From: Mallotus nudiflorus | Lineage: Eukaryota; Streptophyta; Magnoliopsida; Malpighiales; Euphorbiaceae | Assembly (NCBI GenBank): GCA_947683625.1 | Contig: CANTUR010000069.1 | Location: 1,116,001 to 1,180,000 of the forward strand | Length of the DNA: 64,000 nt | Direction of reading: 5' to 3' | Shown here: positions 11,341-23,780 of the stretch, piece after piece | Numbering within the stretch: the stretch's first letter is position 1 | Layout: each line of letters opens with the position of its first letter | The notes under the pieces: generated by a model | What the model was told of the DNA's origin: nothing | Database searches by the model: none | The model's input: only the letters and a program-made list of their open reading frames with translations | Made by a program: the position numbers and the translations under genes

Positions 11341-12640
11341 AATCTTGCCCATATTAGCATAGAGAGAAGGCCCATTATTAAGGAGTTGCATGGGTTAATT
11401 GATCAAGGGTTGCAGATGAAAGTTACCCGGAAGTGCCTTTTAGCTCAATTCAGTGTACGATCAATATACTTGGATCAGGTTAAGGCAGCTCAGAGTAGAG
11501 ACCCCCAGTTACAGAGGATTATGTATGAAGTGCAACAAGGGCAGTCACAAGACTTTATGATTGATAGAGAAGGTGTACTACGATTGGGCACTAGGATTTG
11601 TGTGCCAGATGTTGATGACTTAAGGAAGGAGATTATGGAAGAAGCACATTTTTCTGCGTATAGTGTTCATCCAGGTTCTACCAAGATGTATCACAACTTG
11701 AAGGATACATATTGGTGGAATGGAATAAAAAGGGATATTACAGAGTTTGTATCCAGGTGCCTGACTTGCCAGCAAGTAAAGCTTGAACATCAAAGACCCT
11801 CGGGGTTGTTGCAACCTATGCCGATTCCTGAATGGAAATGGGATATGATAGCTATGGATTTCATGACTGGGCTACCTCAGACTACTGGAGGTTATGACGC
11901 TATTTGGGTGATTGTTGATAGGTTAACTAAGTTAGCACACTTTCTGCTTATAAAGAAGACATACTCTACTGATAGACTGGCGAGACTTTATGTCAATAGG
12001 ATTTTTTGTCTACATGGAGTACTTTTGAGTATAGTGTCGGATAGAGGAGCCACATTTACCTTAGTCTTTTGGCGAGAGTTACATAAGGCCTTGGGTACCA
12101 GATTGGATTTTAGTACGGCCTTCCACCCTCAAATAGATGGTCAATCAGAGAGGACCATCCAGACATTATAAGATATGTTGAGGATGTGTGTAATGGATTT
12201 TGGAGGACAATGGGATTCACACTTGCCATTGATTGAGTTTGCTTATAATAACAGCTATCATGCTAGCATCGAGATGGCTCCGTATGAGGCACTATATGGT
12301 AGGAAGTGTAGATCATCATTGTGTTGGGAGATTGGTGAAAGGCAGTTAACGGGACCAGAGTTGGTACATATCACTTCAGAGAAAGTCCCCATTATACAAT
12401 AACGATTGAAGACAGCCTTCAGCAGACAAAAGAGCTATGCTGACCCTAGGAGGAAGGATGTATCCTTTATGGTTGGAGACATGGTGTTCCTAAAGGTCTC
12501 TCCAATGAAAGGAGTTATGAGATTTGGCAAAAAGGGTAAGCTAGCTCCTAGATACATTGGACCGTTTGAGATTCGGTCTAAAGTGGGTAAAGTGGCGTAT
12601 AGGTTGGTGTTACCACCAGAATTGTCGAGAATCCATCCTG
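11341..12640 (+). pseudogene. Tekay integrase
   Basis: Integrase inserts the cDNA into the genome. The HHCC zinc domain is visible (HPGSTKMYHNL ... CLTCQQ, about 11668-11778). The catalytic triad is complete in codons: Asp at 11857 (MDFMTG), Asp at 12040 (SDRG) and Glu at 12148 (GQSER). The last two have 35 residues between them, the DD35E spacing. In-frame TAA codons at 12169 and 12400 break the protein. A GPFEI/RVGK-type C-terminal block (12540-12640) follows. The central part (11224-12171) is open for 315 codons. Confidence 0.92.
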
Positions 12641-12893
12641 TATTTCATGTATCCATACTGAGAAAATACGTCCCTAATCCGTCTCATGTGTTGCAACCTC
12701 AAACCGTAGAACTTAGCGACGATCTGACTTACGAGGAATACCCAATGACGATTGTGGATCGCTAAGTCCGACAGCTACGGACTAAGGAGGTATCGATGGT
12801 GAAGGTGCTATGGAGTAATCATTCCATTGAGGATTGCACTTAGGAAACTGAAGCCGAGATGCAAGTTTCTTTCCCGTATCTCTTTCCTTCTTA
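12641..12893 (+). pseudogene. Integrase tail with chromodomain-like end
   Basis: After RIHPVFHVSILRKY, typical of the chromovirus integrase tail, comes YEEYPMTIVDR, a stop (TAA at 12763), VRQLRTKEVSMVKVLWSNHS and a second stop (TAG at 12839) within an EDCT-ETEAEM stretch. This is the layout of a plant chromodomain, which in this lineage is thought to steer insertion to chromatin marks. Both stops can be derived by single C-to-T or G-to-A changes. The stops would remove the domain. Confidence 0.8.
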
Positions 12894-12945
12894 GCCTTGT
12901 AATTCTTCTTTTCTTTCTTTCTTGAATTCGGGGACGAATTCATAT

Positions 12946-12958
12946 AAGGAGGGGAGAC
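12946..12958 (+). other. Polypurine tract of the Tekay element
   Basis: AAGGAGGGGAGAC lies directly before the TG of the 3' LTR and would have primed plus-strand synthesis. Confidence 0.9.
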
Positions 12959-13163
12959 TGTAATACCCTATATTTTTTATTTAAATAAAGGAGTTTTCAA
13001 ATAGCGTTATTAATAATTACTTTTGCATTATATTATATTTATGTTAATATTATTTTAGGGTTATTAATATATGTGAGTATTATTTATTTATTGTCTAGAA
13101 TTTCATTGTCTATTATTATCATTATTATTATTATTGCTATTTTAAACTATATTAACTTTAAGG

Positions 13164-13208
<45 letters not shown>

Positions 13209-16200
13209 TGCTTATATGTATATTTAGGGTTAAATATTATTTTAGATGTGTGTATATTAAAATAACTTGTGTATATATATATGTATATGTAGTATATGTA
13301 TACATACTAATATTTACCTATACACACATACATGCATAATTATATATTAATATATATATATATATAATATGATATAATTGTATACATATATATATGTATA
13401 TGTAAAGAAAAAGGACCAAAACCGAAGACAAAAGAAATAAAAGAAAAACAAAAGAAAATAGAAGAAAAAAAATGAAAACAGGGAAGAAGCTTCCCGACCC
13501 AGCCCCTGCAGCCTCTCCCTCTCCGTCCCTCACCATCTCTCCTTTCTTCCTCACTGCATCGTTCTCACTGCCACCACCAGAGATGCCATTACCGTCGTGG
13601 GAAGGAGCTTCAGGAGGTGTTGCTGTCACTGCCTCCCATTTCCTTCCTCTGTCAACTCGAACCCAAGCTGATCTGGCGCCACCCAAGCTTCCCCAACTTC
13701 CCTCATCCTCTTAGGTGTCCGTCCAAGCCAAGAGCCGCCGCTGCAACTCACCTCCAGTGCCGGAATTGGAGGTTGAAGGTGAGTTGCTCAGTGTTGTTTT
13801 TAGGTTGCTGTCAGGTTGTTTTCTGGTTGTTGATCGAATATAAATGTTGATTTTAGGTTGTTCTTGAGTATATGTTGGATTATGCCAATAAATTGCTTCA
13901 ATTTGGATTTTTAAGCTTTTTTCTTAATTTTCCTTAATTTACAGAATTTTTGCATAATTTTATTTAATTTTTATTTGGATCTCTTGAATATTTATTTGGT
14001 TTAATTAGTAAAAATTAGAGTAATCATAGTTAATGGTTCTTGGTATATTAATTTTATTTAAGGTTTTAGAATTTTGGTGTTAATTAGAGGTTTATATAAA
14101 TTTTAGGTATTTAATTGGTATTTATGTTAATTTTCGGAAATTATTGTGAAAAATTATGAAATTTTAATAATTGAAGTTATTATTGAATGTTATTAATTTT
14201 AGAACTCAAATTATAATTTTTGAGATTTTTATACTATTTTTATAAATACTTTTTTTTAGTTTATGTCAAATGTGATTTTTTAGGTTAAATTATATTTTTA
14301 GAAGAAATTATTGGTTGATTTTATGTTTTAATTATATTAGGAAGATTAATTTTGAGAAAATAAATTTTTGGGGTGATTAAATAATTTTAAGGAATTATTT
14401 TTAGTATTAATAATACATTATGTAATTTATGTATTTTAGGGGGTAAAAATGTAATTTTACGCTAATTATAGTTAAACATATATTTTAGTTAGTTTTATTA
14501 ATATTTAAGAGGTTTAGAGAATTTTTATAAATTAATTGGTATTTTTACTTAAGCAATGTTAATTTAAATATTAATTTTAAATGTTATAAATATATTTATA
14601 ATACATTATTTTGGTAATAAAGTTGAATATAATGGTTTTAATTTAGGCTTTAATTATATTTTCATAATGAAATACAAATTTAGTTGTTTAATTTTTTAAT
14701 AATTGAGATTTTATATAATTTTATTTATTTTTAGTATATGTGTGTGTGAAATATGTATTTTGAGGAATAAATGTTATTAATTCTTGATATTTTATTGAGT
14801 TGTGATCTCGGTCGGGGTTAAGTGTAGTTTTGGGAGCCCGACTCAAGTGAGTATATTTGTGGTTATTAGAAGTGCATTTTTATGCAGGTGTGGCTCTACC
14901 TTTGGTAGAGAGATGTTCGTTTTACAGAGGAGACTCTGTCAAAATTTCGGTAGATTTTCTCGTAAAACGTGATATTCATTGTGAATTTCTATCGTTAGTT
15001 AGGTTCTATCTTGTCTATTGAGTCTTGTCCGGTCTTCCTCGAGTCAGCCTATCATTTTACCATTATGTTGATTTATGATTTCAATTCCATAGTCATGTTT
15101 TAAAAATCGATTTGTTATTTTCTTCTAGAGCATATCGGAGCAGAAGCTGTGAGACCGAGGCAGACGCGTGGTCGTCAGCCTTCGCATTCATCTTGTAAGT
15201 CGATAGAATGATAGGTGCGTGTGTTTTAATTAACAAATGTGTGTGCTCATATTTTAATATTTATTATATGGTTTATTTAATTTAATGTTGTTATTTAATA
15301 TTTAAACGCATTTTATTTATTTAAAATCAATTTTGAGAAATTTTGGTAGAACGGGCTACCTGGTGGGCTTCACCAGGACTATGTGCACATGGTAGAGATT
15401 GAGAGATGGATCCGATATATATATATGATTGGTGAATGTTAAACTATGACGGGTGCCTCGGTGGCAGCCTTTGCTCTCGGGGACCGCCAGTGATTGTAAG
15501 GTTAATAATGGACTGGGATGGGTGCCCCGGTCGATGCCTTTGCTCTCGGGGACTGCCAGTGCAATATATTTGGATTAAGTGGATGACTACGACTTGGTGC
15601 CTCGGTTGATGCCTTTGCTCTCGGGGATCGGTAGTCTAGTTGGAATAAGTGGGCCCAGTTGGTCATATAGATTTTTGGGTTTAGGGTTCTACCGAGATTT
15701 TTTTCAAAAGCTATACCTATACATTATAAATTATTTTCACTATATAAGTGTATATGGTTTTCAAACCGTACAGCTCTTTTATTGACTTACTCAGTGAGGT
15801 CTGATTCCCCTCAATTTATTTTTTTTCAGGAGCTTGGGAGTTCGACCTCAGACTACCTCCACGTCGGGTTTCTTCTTCACCGGCTATTTTATGTAGGTCA
15901 TTGTAAGTTGTACTGTTGTATTGTTCTAGGATGTTGCAGTAGTATATGTACTAAGAATTATATGGATTAAGTATTGTGTAATTTAGTTGTAAGAACCACG
16001 CTTATGTGTAAAGATTTAAGTTTGATTTATAATATGTGACGTTGAAGCACGTTTTATTTAGCACTTGAATTTTTTTATTTTTGAGAAAAATCATTTTGAT
16101 AATGTGTTCTATTTTAAAATAAGGTTTTAAATTGTAAGGTGTTGTTTATTCTTTCTTTTAGGGTTACTATGGGTTTCGGGGGCCTTATGCCTTCCCATTC

Positions 16201-16240
16201 CCTAGTGTCGGTCACGTGCCCTCGGGTTCGGGTCATGACA
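12959..16240 (+). repeat. 3' LTR of the Tekay element
   Basis: This 3282-bp copy of the 5' LTR is shorter mainly through a smaller (AT)n run and small indels. It ends CATGACA and is followed by the TAATT target duplication. Confidence 0.95.
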
Positions 16241-16440
16241 TAATTGCTTCATTTTGTCTTTTTACCAGGTCCTACTTTAGAAAGTTAATATACACATAAT
16301 GAACTCCAATCTCATACTAATTGTCATAAATCAACAAGATTTAAGTTTAAGCATATGCAAAGGGTTTCATACTGAACTCTATACTTATAGTGAAGGTGTC
16401 AGTTAGTAAAAATTCCAATTAGTCAGCACAAAGAATTCAA

Positions 16441-16740
16441 GCATTCAAATCAAATAGCCAATCTAGTTTAGTGAACAATGAAGGGAGCTTATCAAAAGTC
16501 ATGAGCAGTTATGGAATACAACGTCAAATGGCGAGCAATGAAGGTAGCCGATTAAGGTTAGTGAACAATGAAAGGAGATTATCAAAAGTCATGAGCAGTC
16601 ATGGACTACAACATCAAAAAACATTTAAATCAAACAACTAATCAAGGCTAGCAAACTATGAAGGGAGCTTATCAAAAGTCATGAGCAGTCATGGACTACA
16701 ACGTTAAATGGTGAGCAAAGAAGGTAGTCAATCAAGGTTA
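16441..16740. repeat. Tandem repeat with exact 90-bp period
   Basis: Three 90-base units start at 16471, 16561 and 16651. Each contains the GTGAACAATGAAGGGAGCTT-like opening, ATCAAAAGTCATGAGCAGT and an ATGGACTACAAC block. The 30 bases at 16441-16470 match the tail of the second unit, and a rearranged partial copy follows to about 16800. I see no coding reason for the period. Confidence 0.9.
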
Positions 16741-16963
16741 GCGAGCAATAAAGGTAGCTAATCAATCAAGGTTAGTGAGAAATGAAGGTAGCTTATCAAA
16801 ATAAAATAAAAGGTGAGCAACAAAAGGGTTATAGCCAGTTAAAGCTTATGAGCAATTGCATATTACAATAACACAATGAATGAACAAAGTTAAGTATCCT
16901 TATACTCTAGTTTGAAATTGAGTGCTTATTATATTTATCGTAATTTGTCAAGAAAACAACGAT

Positions 16964-16976
16964 AAAGGGGGACAAC
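16964..16976 (+). other. Possible polypurine tract before another LTR
   Basis: AAAGGGGGACAAC is followed by TATAAGTACCCAATTTC, which resembles a Ty3-gypsy 3' LTR opening (TGTAAGTACCC with one change). No matching second LTR is evident in the window, so this is tentative. Confidence 0.3.
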
Positions 16977-19675
16977 TATAAGTACCCAATTTCTAGATGC
17001 GACAAATGACCATATGATGAAAATTGATTGTGAAATTAGATTAATTAGATCTGATTTATAGGTTTTGGACTAAATTATAAATTCTTTTTAAGACTTATTT
17101 GTAAGTTTTAAATAAATTCAAAAAAATAAATATAGTTAATTAATTAATTTAAAGAAATTAACCAATGTTGACCCAAGCTGGCCAACTTAGGCAAAAAAAA
17201 AGCCAAAATTGCCAAAATGGCTAATTTCACTCTATTTCTGATTGAAAATAGGCCACTACAATTTTTTTATTTTGAAATATTTATTTTTATTTTGATTGAT
17301 TGTTATTTAATTTTTACTTAATAAATATGTATTAATAAATACATTTTTAATAGATAAACAATAAAATAAATAAAAATTATTATTTTTATCTTGAACCCAA
17401 TGTAAGGCTATAGGACTTATGTTTTTATAAATAACGAACTTCTTTTCACAAAAGGGAGGTCTTAGATTCTTTGTAGTAATAACTTATTTTATGATTCTTT
17501 GTTATGACTCCAGGCTTTTTATTTTCACATTTTTTTCTAGTCCTACCGTGAATCAAATTCAAATAAACTAAAAGTCATAGACAACATAAAAAAATCACAA
17601 ACTTTCTATCAACGATGATAATCTTCTGAGGCAAATCAATATTGCATCTCATTCTCATCTTCATCCTCTTTCTCTTTTATTTTGATTTAATTTTATTCCT
17701 TTATTTTACTTAGTTTTTTTGTTTATTATTTTCAATCATTTATTGACTATGTTTATTCGAATTTTCTTTTTTTTTATGAGGGATGAGATTACATGAACAA
17801 ACTATAGTGGAAAACTAGCCATGGAGAGAATCCATAATAAAAGCCATGAATTAAAACCAATTTTATTTTACATAGATTTTTTTTATTTTTGTTTTGTTTG
17901 TTTTATTTTATTTTAAGGTTTGTATTTGTTTAATTTATTTTTAAAGGTTTGTAATTTTATTTATTTTAGATCTTTATAATAGTGCTAGTAGAGGGAATAC
18001 TAAAATCATGTATTTTACTACTTTTATTTTTATTTTTTTATTTAATTAATTAGTAATTAGTGTTTCACTTGGTAATGTAATTTAATTAAAATTAATGGCA
18101 ATCGACTAAATTAGGGTTTCTTTAAAATTGATTTAGACTTAGGTGAGTATAATTAGGGTTTTATTTATTTGCTTGATTAAGCCCATTTTAATTTAAGTTG
18201 ACTTTAGGCCCAATTCTTTCATAGGCCCATAATTTAATAGATTTAGGTTTAATTAATTAAAACAAATTTTAGACCCATAATTAATTAGTTTAATCCATTC
18301 CCCTTACCATCCTTATTTTTAGGGTTATCTTTTTTTTTTTTTTTGCTATATACTTTTTTTCTCAACATTTTATTTGTTCTTTTTTTGCCTTTATATTGTT
18401 TTCATTTATTTTTTTTCTTAATATTTTTTTACTTAACAATTTTTTCTAAAAATTTTTTCTACTATCTTTCTTTTTTTCTCAATGTTTTTTTGCTAAACAT
18501 TTTTTTTTCAATTTTTATGGTACTATCTTTATCTATTTTTTTCACAACATTTTTCTATTGTCTTCATATTTTTTCTTAACATTTTTTTGCTCAATATTTT
18601 TTTTAAAAATTTTCAAGTACTGTCTTTATTTTATTCTCAATATTTTCTTTTTCTTTTTTTTGTTCAATATTTTTTCTCTTAAGAATTTTTTTTCAAATGA
18701 ATACTTATGAACTAAACATCTTCAATTGTTGTTAAACCAAGCAATAAATAACTTCAAATGTTGTAACAACAATAAATAAATAAAATTTTCTCATTTTATA
18801 TTCTTAAAGAATAGGGATTTTATTTTATTTCATACTTTAATTTGTTTATTAAAATGTCCAACATATTTTTAAAAAATATATATATTTCATACTAATTGAA
18901 CATCAATATGTAATAAGTTTACAGTTTTTATGATGTATTTTTAACATCAACAAAAAAAAAACCAAAAAAATAAACAAACTGAAACAACAAAAAACAACAA
19001 CTTAAACAAAGAAAGAAACAAAAATCAAAAAAAAAATTACAGTTGTTGATTGTTGTTGATTTTTTATTATTTTTTATGGTTTTTAAATTATTTTTTCATT
19101 ATTAATAATAAATTAAGGTCATAGATAAAAATTTTTATTTTTATTAGTATTAATGAAAAAAATAATTTTTTTTGACATATTTCATACTTTTTATTATTAT
19201 TATTATTTTGCTGTTATTTTTTATTTTTAACAAAAATCAACAAACATAAACAACAAAAACAATCGAAAACAATAGCTGAAACAACAACAAATATCAACAA
19301 AAGCAACAAAAAATTGTAGTTGATGATGTTCGTTGATTTTTCTTGATATTTGCTTATTTTTGTTGTTGTTTGTTGTTTTTTTTTAGTTTTTTCATCATTA
19401 ATAATAAAATTAACACCAAAAATATAATTTTTACTTTTATTAGTATCAATAATAAAAATAATAATTTATTTGATATATTTCATTATTTTTTTATTGTTTT
19501 TATTGAAAAAATAATTATTAAATACTATGGATAATTTTTAGTTTAATTAGCTTAATTTCTAAATTCTAAATAATTATGAAAAAAAATAATTATTGAAGAC
19601 TATGGGTAATTTTAGTTTAATTAACTTAATTTTATATTCTAAATAATAGTAAGTTTCAAAATTAAAAAAAAATGT
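16977..19675. repeat. AT-rich block with degenerate T-rich repeats
   Basis: No gene is visible. From 18310 to about 18690 a unit resembling TTTTTTCTCAACATTTTTTT recurs irregularly. From about 18950 to 19540 a roughly 310-base module appears twice, each with an A/C-rich half followed by a TTGTTGATTGTTGTTG-like half and a CATTATTAATAATAAA tail. A further 75-base duplication (AATAATTATTGAAGACTATG-like) lies at 19507-19650. Confidence 0.6.
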
Positions 19676-21023
19676 TGATGTGTTTCTACAAGTGTATGGA
19701 ATCGTGCAAGTAGTAATTAAATATCATTCCCACAGAGATTGCACATTGACTACCATAATACTAATTGTGTTTGTTTGTTTAAACAACGAAAGAGAAAAAA
19801 ACTATAGTACTTCCAATTAAACTAAAATTAAACTAAGACAAAACACAAAAATCACAATTAAATAATAATTAATTTAGAGAGCTAGGGTTCTTATTACTAA
19901 TTCAACCTTTATTTAAGATCAATTAACTGCTAAGCCATACCTAACTTTAATCCAATTTGAGGGTTTCTCAAGAATCATAGGCTTTCCTCCTAAGACAACC
20001 ATATGATTAACCAAGTAAATTGTCGTTCTTAGATTTAAAGCTCTCACCTACTAAGTGTTCAGTTAACCTAGTTTAAGCACCAACCCTTAATCAATATTAG
20101 TTGCTTAAGTGTTTCTCAACTAAGAAAGCATCTAACATGTTATTGTTTAAATCCAATACAACCCATCTCTCGATCAAGTTCTATTGTGTACATTCAATCA
20201 AAGGATGACCAATCCTAAAAAGACATTAAGTTCAACAACAACAAAAGGATCTAGATTAATGGCTTAGGTTTAATTGTGATTAGCTCATGGTTGAATTGCA
20301 ACAAGAACCCTAACTAAGAATTTAGCCACTCATGTTAATTATAAGAGAAAAAGATAAAGAATAAAAGAAAATAGACATCATCATTAAATTAAAATTAAGA
20401 AAAAAAAAACAATAACATCTATTAATAGAAAAACCTCATGTTCAATGGAAGGCTTATTGTTCTTTAATCCTTATTCTCACTCTCTAACACCAACATAAAC
20501 AAGAAAAATCCATGTTCTCTCTAAAACTGATAAAAAACAAGTACCTAAAAAAATGACAGAATATCCCCCTTTTGTTTTTAGTGGCTAGTCTCTTATAAAA
20601 CCCTAATTTCCAGCCCTAAGGTTACAGCCATGCAAAATCTCCATCTTGTCCCTCATGAATCAACAATTAAATTTGACTTTAAATTTCCCAATCAGAAGGT
20701 CGCACGGCCGTGTGCATGTTACGTATGGCCATGCACATCATTTTTTCAGCATTTTAGCATATCGGCTTTCATTACTTCTTGGACCCACTCCAAGTGCCCA
20801 TGGATCCCATGTAACCTTCCTATACTGTTCTTTGACTTTCCTAAATGCATAAAAATCAACCAAAAATAAACCAACTAATACTTAAAAAATAAATAAACAC
20901 ACAAAACATGCATTAAGTACTTAAATAAATAAAAATTGAATAAAAGAAACACAAACTTAATTGAAATTGCATTTAATCCTAACACAAAGACTACTTAAAT
21001 TAATGCATTTTTCACACTCATCA
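19676..21023 (-). repeat. 3' LTR of the Athila element
   Basis: This 1348-bp repeat closely matches 29213-30556. It contains a CGCACGGCCGTGTGC palindrome near 20701 that is altered to GCATGGTCGTGTGC in the other LTR. Confidence 0.93.
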
Positions 21024-21036
21024 AATTCCCCCACAC
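21024..21036 (-). other. Polypurine tract of the Athila element
   Basis: On the minus strand GTGTGGGGGAATT lies directly before the LTR start TGATGAG. This is the usual Athila-type primer for plus-strand synthesis. Confidence 0.85.
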
Positions 21037-23780
21037 TTGAATAATTGCTTGTCCTCAAGCAAAACCTGAAAACACATATCTACCTAAAGAATCATACTCA
21101 TTAACTAGCTTTAACTTGACTAACTACCACAATCTTCCTTTAATAAAAAGTTTAAAAACTCAAAATTAAAACAACAATTCGAGTTTAAGAATATATTATT
21201 ATTGTGTGAAGAGTATACTTTTCTAGTGAAATTATGAAAACAAATGATTAACACTTAAGAAAAATGGAAATAAGTAGTAATCGTGCCAACAATAAGGAGG
21301 CTAAGAATTTTATCAATCAATGTCTTCCCAATCTCAGCATCCCCCACCTTTCTTGTGTTACTTAGTGTGGAAACCTCCAAAATGGATCCTTTGGATACTC
21401 TTAATATTAAAGAGCATTGAAGTAGAAGGAGCATTTAAAAGATTTTTCTTTTCAATTTTAAGCTCCAAACGAATGCGTTTTATGCTCCATCTCACTTCTT
21501 GATTTTTTTAACCACTCTAAAGCAGCCTCAAATTCCTACTCATAAATAATTTTCTCAAATATTAATCATCTAGATTCACTAGTTCAATAGAAAAGTAAGC
21601 ATTAATGTTCATTAAAATTTAAAAATTCCTAAACACAAGTTGCTCTTCTAATTTAAAAATTTTAAACGAACCATTAAAGGAAGATTAATGCATTTCTTCA
21701 AGAAAACTAAGATTAATGAATAGGGCTCTAAAGGTATATATGTTGTAAAAATTCAAGTGTAAGAGCCAGGCATAAACAACACAAAAGATTAAAAATAAAG
21801 CATGTAGACTTTTAAAGTAAAACAAACACATAAGCATATAGTCATGAAAAGAAAATAAATAAAAGAAAACTAAAGGACAGTATACTCCCTTTATTCCAAT
21901 AAAACTAGAGGGGGAATATATGGTATGACCATGATGCACTTTGCAGCTTCATTTATAGCTTTGGATCTTTTGCTTTGAGGAAGGATGCGAAAGATTTTAT
22001 CAATTTGAAGTTGCAACCTTTCAGCTCTAGATTCTCATCGTGACTTAAACTTCTCTATTTAGTTGGACAAATCCATAATCATATTCCCAATCCTATTATT
22101 AGAGATGTCCATCAGCTCTTTGATCTTTTCCATGATACCATCACTCCATTTTTTGGTGTTTCCTCGCTTCCTTGATTTAGCTTCACTTCCATTATCTCCT
22201 TCTTCAGTTGCATTAGGAGGTAGAGGTATTTCACCATGTTGCATTGCCATTTGACGGATCATGTAGCATCTTATATCTGTTACATCATGAAACTCATTGA
22301 ATTCAATGATAATTTCAGCTTGCACCAGCTAATCTTTATCTAAGGACTCGGCTTCTAAAGGCTCCAATTTATGTTTGGAAAATTTGAATGGAGTAAAATA
22401 CAATGCTAATCCAATGGAAATATGCCCTATTAAGATCAATGCCTTTCTAGCCTGAACAACACGCCAAATAGAACACAAAACAAAGTATGTACTCATCATC
22501 AAAGTATTTTGGCTTGCTAAAATTTCTCTTGACTAAGGAGCAGAATCTCTTCCCTTCCTCTTTAGAATAAATGGCAAAGAAAACTTCATAATCATCCCTC
22601 ATGTCCTTAGGCTTTCCCTTGCCATCACTAAGCTTCTTTCCTTGAAATTGTGTCTTTGTTCTAGCCATGACAACAATGTTAGTACTAAAATAAAAGAATA
22701 AAAGAGAATGGAATTAACAAGAACAAAAACAAAAGACAACAAAGTTTAAATAAGAAAAAGAGTTATGAGAAACAAAGAATCCTAACCCTAATTAAAAAGT
22801 AAAAGAGATAAATTCTAACTGTATAGAAAAAGGAAATAAAATTAACACTCTAATAAAATAAAAATTGCTCACCCATTAAAACAAGAAGTTTAGCTCACTT
22901 ACGAAACTAAAATCAACTAAACTCCCATTAGAACAAGGAAACACATAAAAATAAAATAAATTCACAAACTAACAAGCTCGCAAAATTTAAAATTAAAAAT
23001 TAGTGCTAAACAAAATTTAATTCCTCCCCCACACTTAAAATGTGCAATGTCCTTATTACAACGTCTATAACAGGAACTTCAAATTGCCCTGTGCATCAGG
23101 TCACACGGCTGTGTGCGACATACGCACGTCTGTGCTACTTGAATGATGTCGTAACACACACGACTGTGGTACCTGCTAGCATAAATTGATTTTTTTAAAG
23201 TGGTAAAAATTGGAGTCCCTAGGGTTTTTTAGAAGTGTGGAGTGTTAGGAAGTGGAAAAGTCCATTTAAAAATGAAATTTCTCAGCTTTCTAAAATAATG
23301 AGTCTATCTCGATGCACATTCATATGATAATTCCACACGGCCGTGTGTCGAGTTATTAGGATTTAGGCATCATAAGATGCACGGTCGTGCATAAATTTCG
23401 CACAGTCGTGTTTTTTATTGTCCTAAAATGAAGATGCAAGATGCACGACCATACGTCAAATGTGCACAATTGTGCGACCTGTACATGCATACTTCACAAA
23501 ATTTGTTGTATTAAAAATTCAACACACATAGACAAGCAATGCATCACAAATTTGACTTACATGTCATAAGAAACAACATTCCACTAAACATTTAACTTAC
23601 AAGACCTCTTCTAGAGCTCCAACCTTTCTTTCATTTGCTAAAATGCACAAGAAACAATCATAAAAAATAAAATAAACTTGCAAAAACATAAAAGAAATAA
23701 CAAAACAATAAAAATAACAAATAAATAACAAATAAAATAAAATAAAAATAGTCTTGGTTGAGCCCCTAAGAAGCACTTTT
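21037..23780 (-). pseudogene. Athila post-integrase (env-like position) region
   Basis: This region lies between integrase and the 3' LTR, where Athila elements carry an additional gene sometimes called env-like. Two short minus-strand frames survive. One (22668-22447) begins MARTKTQFQGKKL and contains FFAIYSKEEGKRFCSLVKRN. The other (22325-22059) contains an acidic and basic stretch EEGDNGSEAKSRKRGNTKKW. They are separated by stops. I see no signal peptide or membrane anchor, so an envelope function cannot be supported. The remainder is AT-rich untranslated sequence that includes a palindrome cluster (23095-23480). Confidence 0.45.
23095..23480. repeat. Cluster of CACGGCCGTG-like palindromes
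   Basis: At least seven short, partly decayed palindromes occur in under 400 bp. They include TCACACGGCTGTGTGCGA (23100), CACACGACTGTGG (23157), CCACACGGCCGTGTGTCG (23335), GCACGGTCGTGC (23380), CGCACAGTCGTG (23400) and GTGCACAATTGTGC (23461). Related copies lie in both LTRs. The consensus appears to be CACACGGCCGTGTG. Confidence 0.75.

Larger units (their letters stand above)
4532..16240 (+). mobile_element. Ty3-gypsy retrotransposon, Tekay/Del chromovirus lineage
   Basis: This is a complete, decayed LTR retrotransposon of 11.7 kb. Its LTRs (4532-7895 and 12959-16240) run TGTAATACCC to CATGACA (CATGATA in the 5' copy). They are flanked by identical TAATT target duplications at 4527-4531 and 16241-16245. 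A tRNA-Met primer site follows the 5' LTR, and a polypurine tract precedes the 3' LTR. The order gag, protease, reverse transcriptase, RNase H, integrase, chromodomain-like tail is that of chromoviruses. The long LTRs and the FIDDILVYS reverse transcriptase fit Tekay/Del. The internal region has many stops and at least one frameshift, so the element cannot act on its own. Confidence 0.95.

Noticed and set aside
16441..16740. CRISPR array
   Set aside because: The repeats are continuous 90-bp tandem units without unique spacers, and the DNA is plant nuclear.
18343..18579. Hydrophobic Phe/Leu-rich frame (also 31017-31494 and 37355-37642)
   Set aside because: These come from T-rich tracts and look like membrane proteins only through codon composition.
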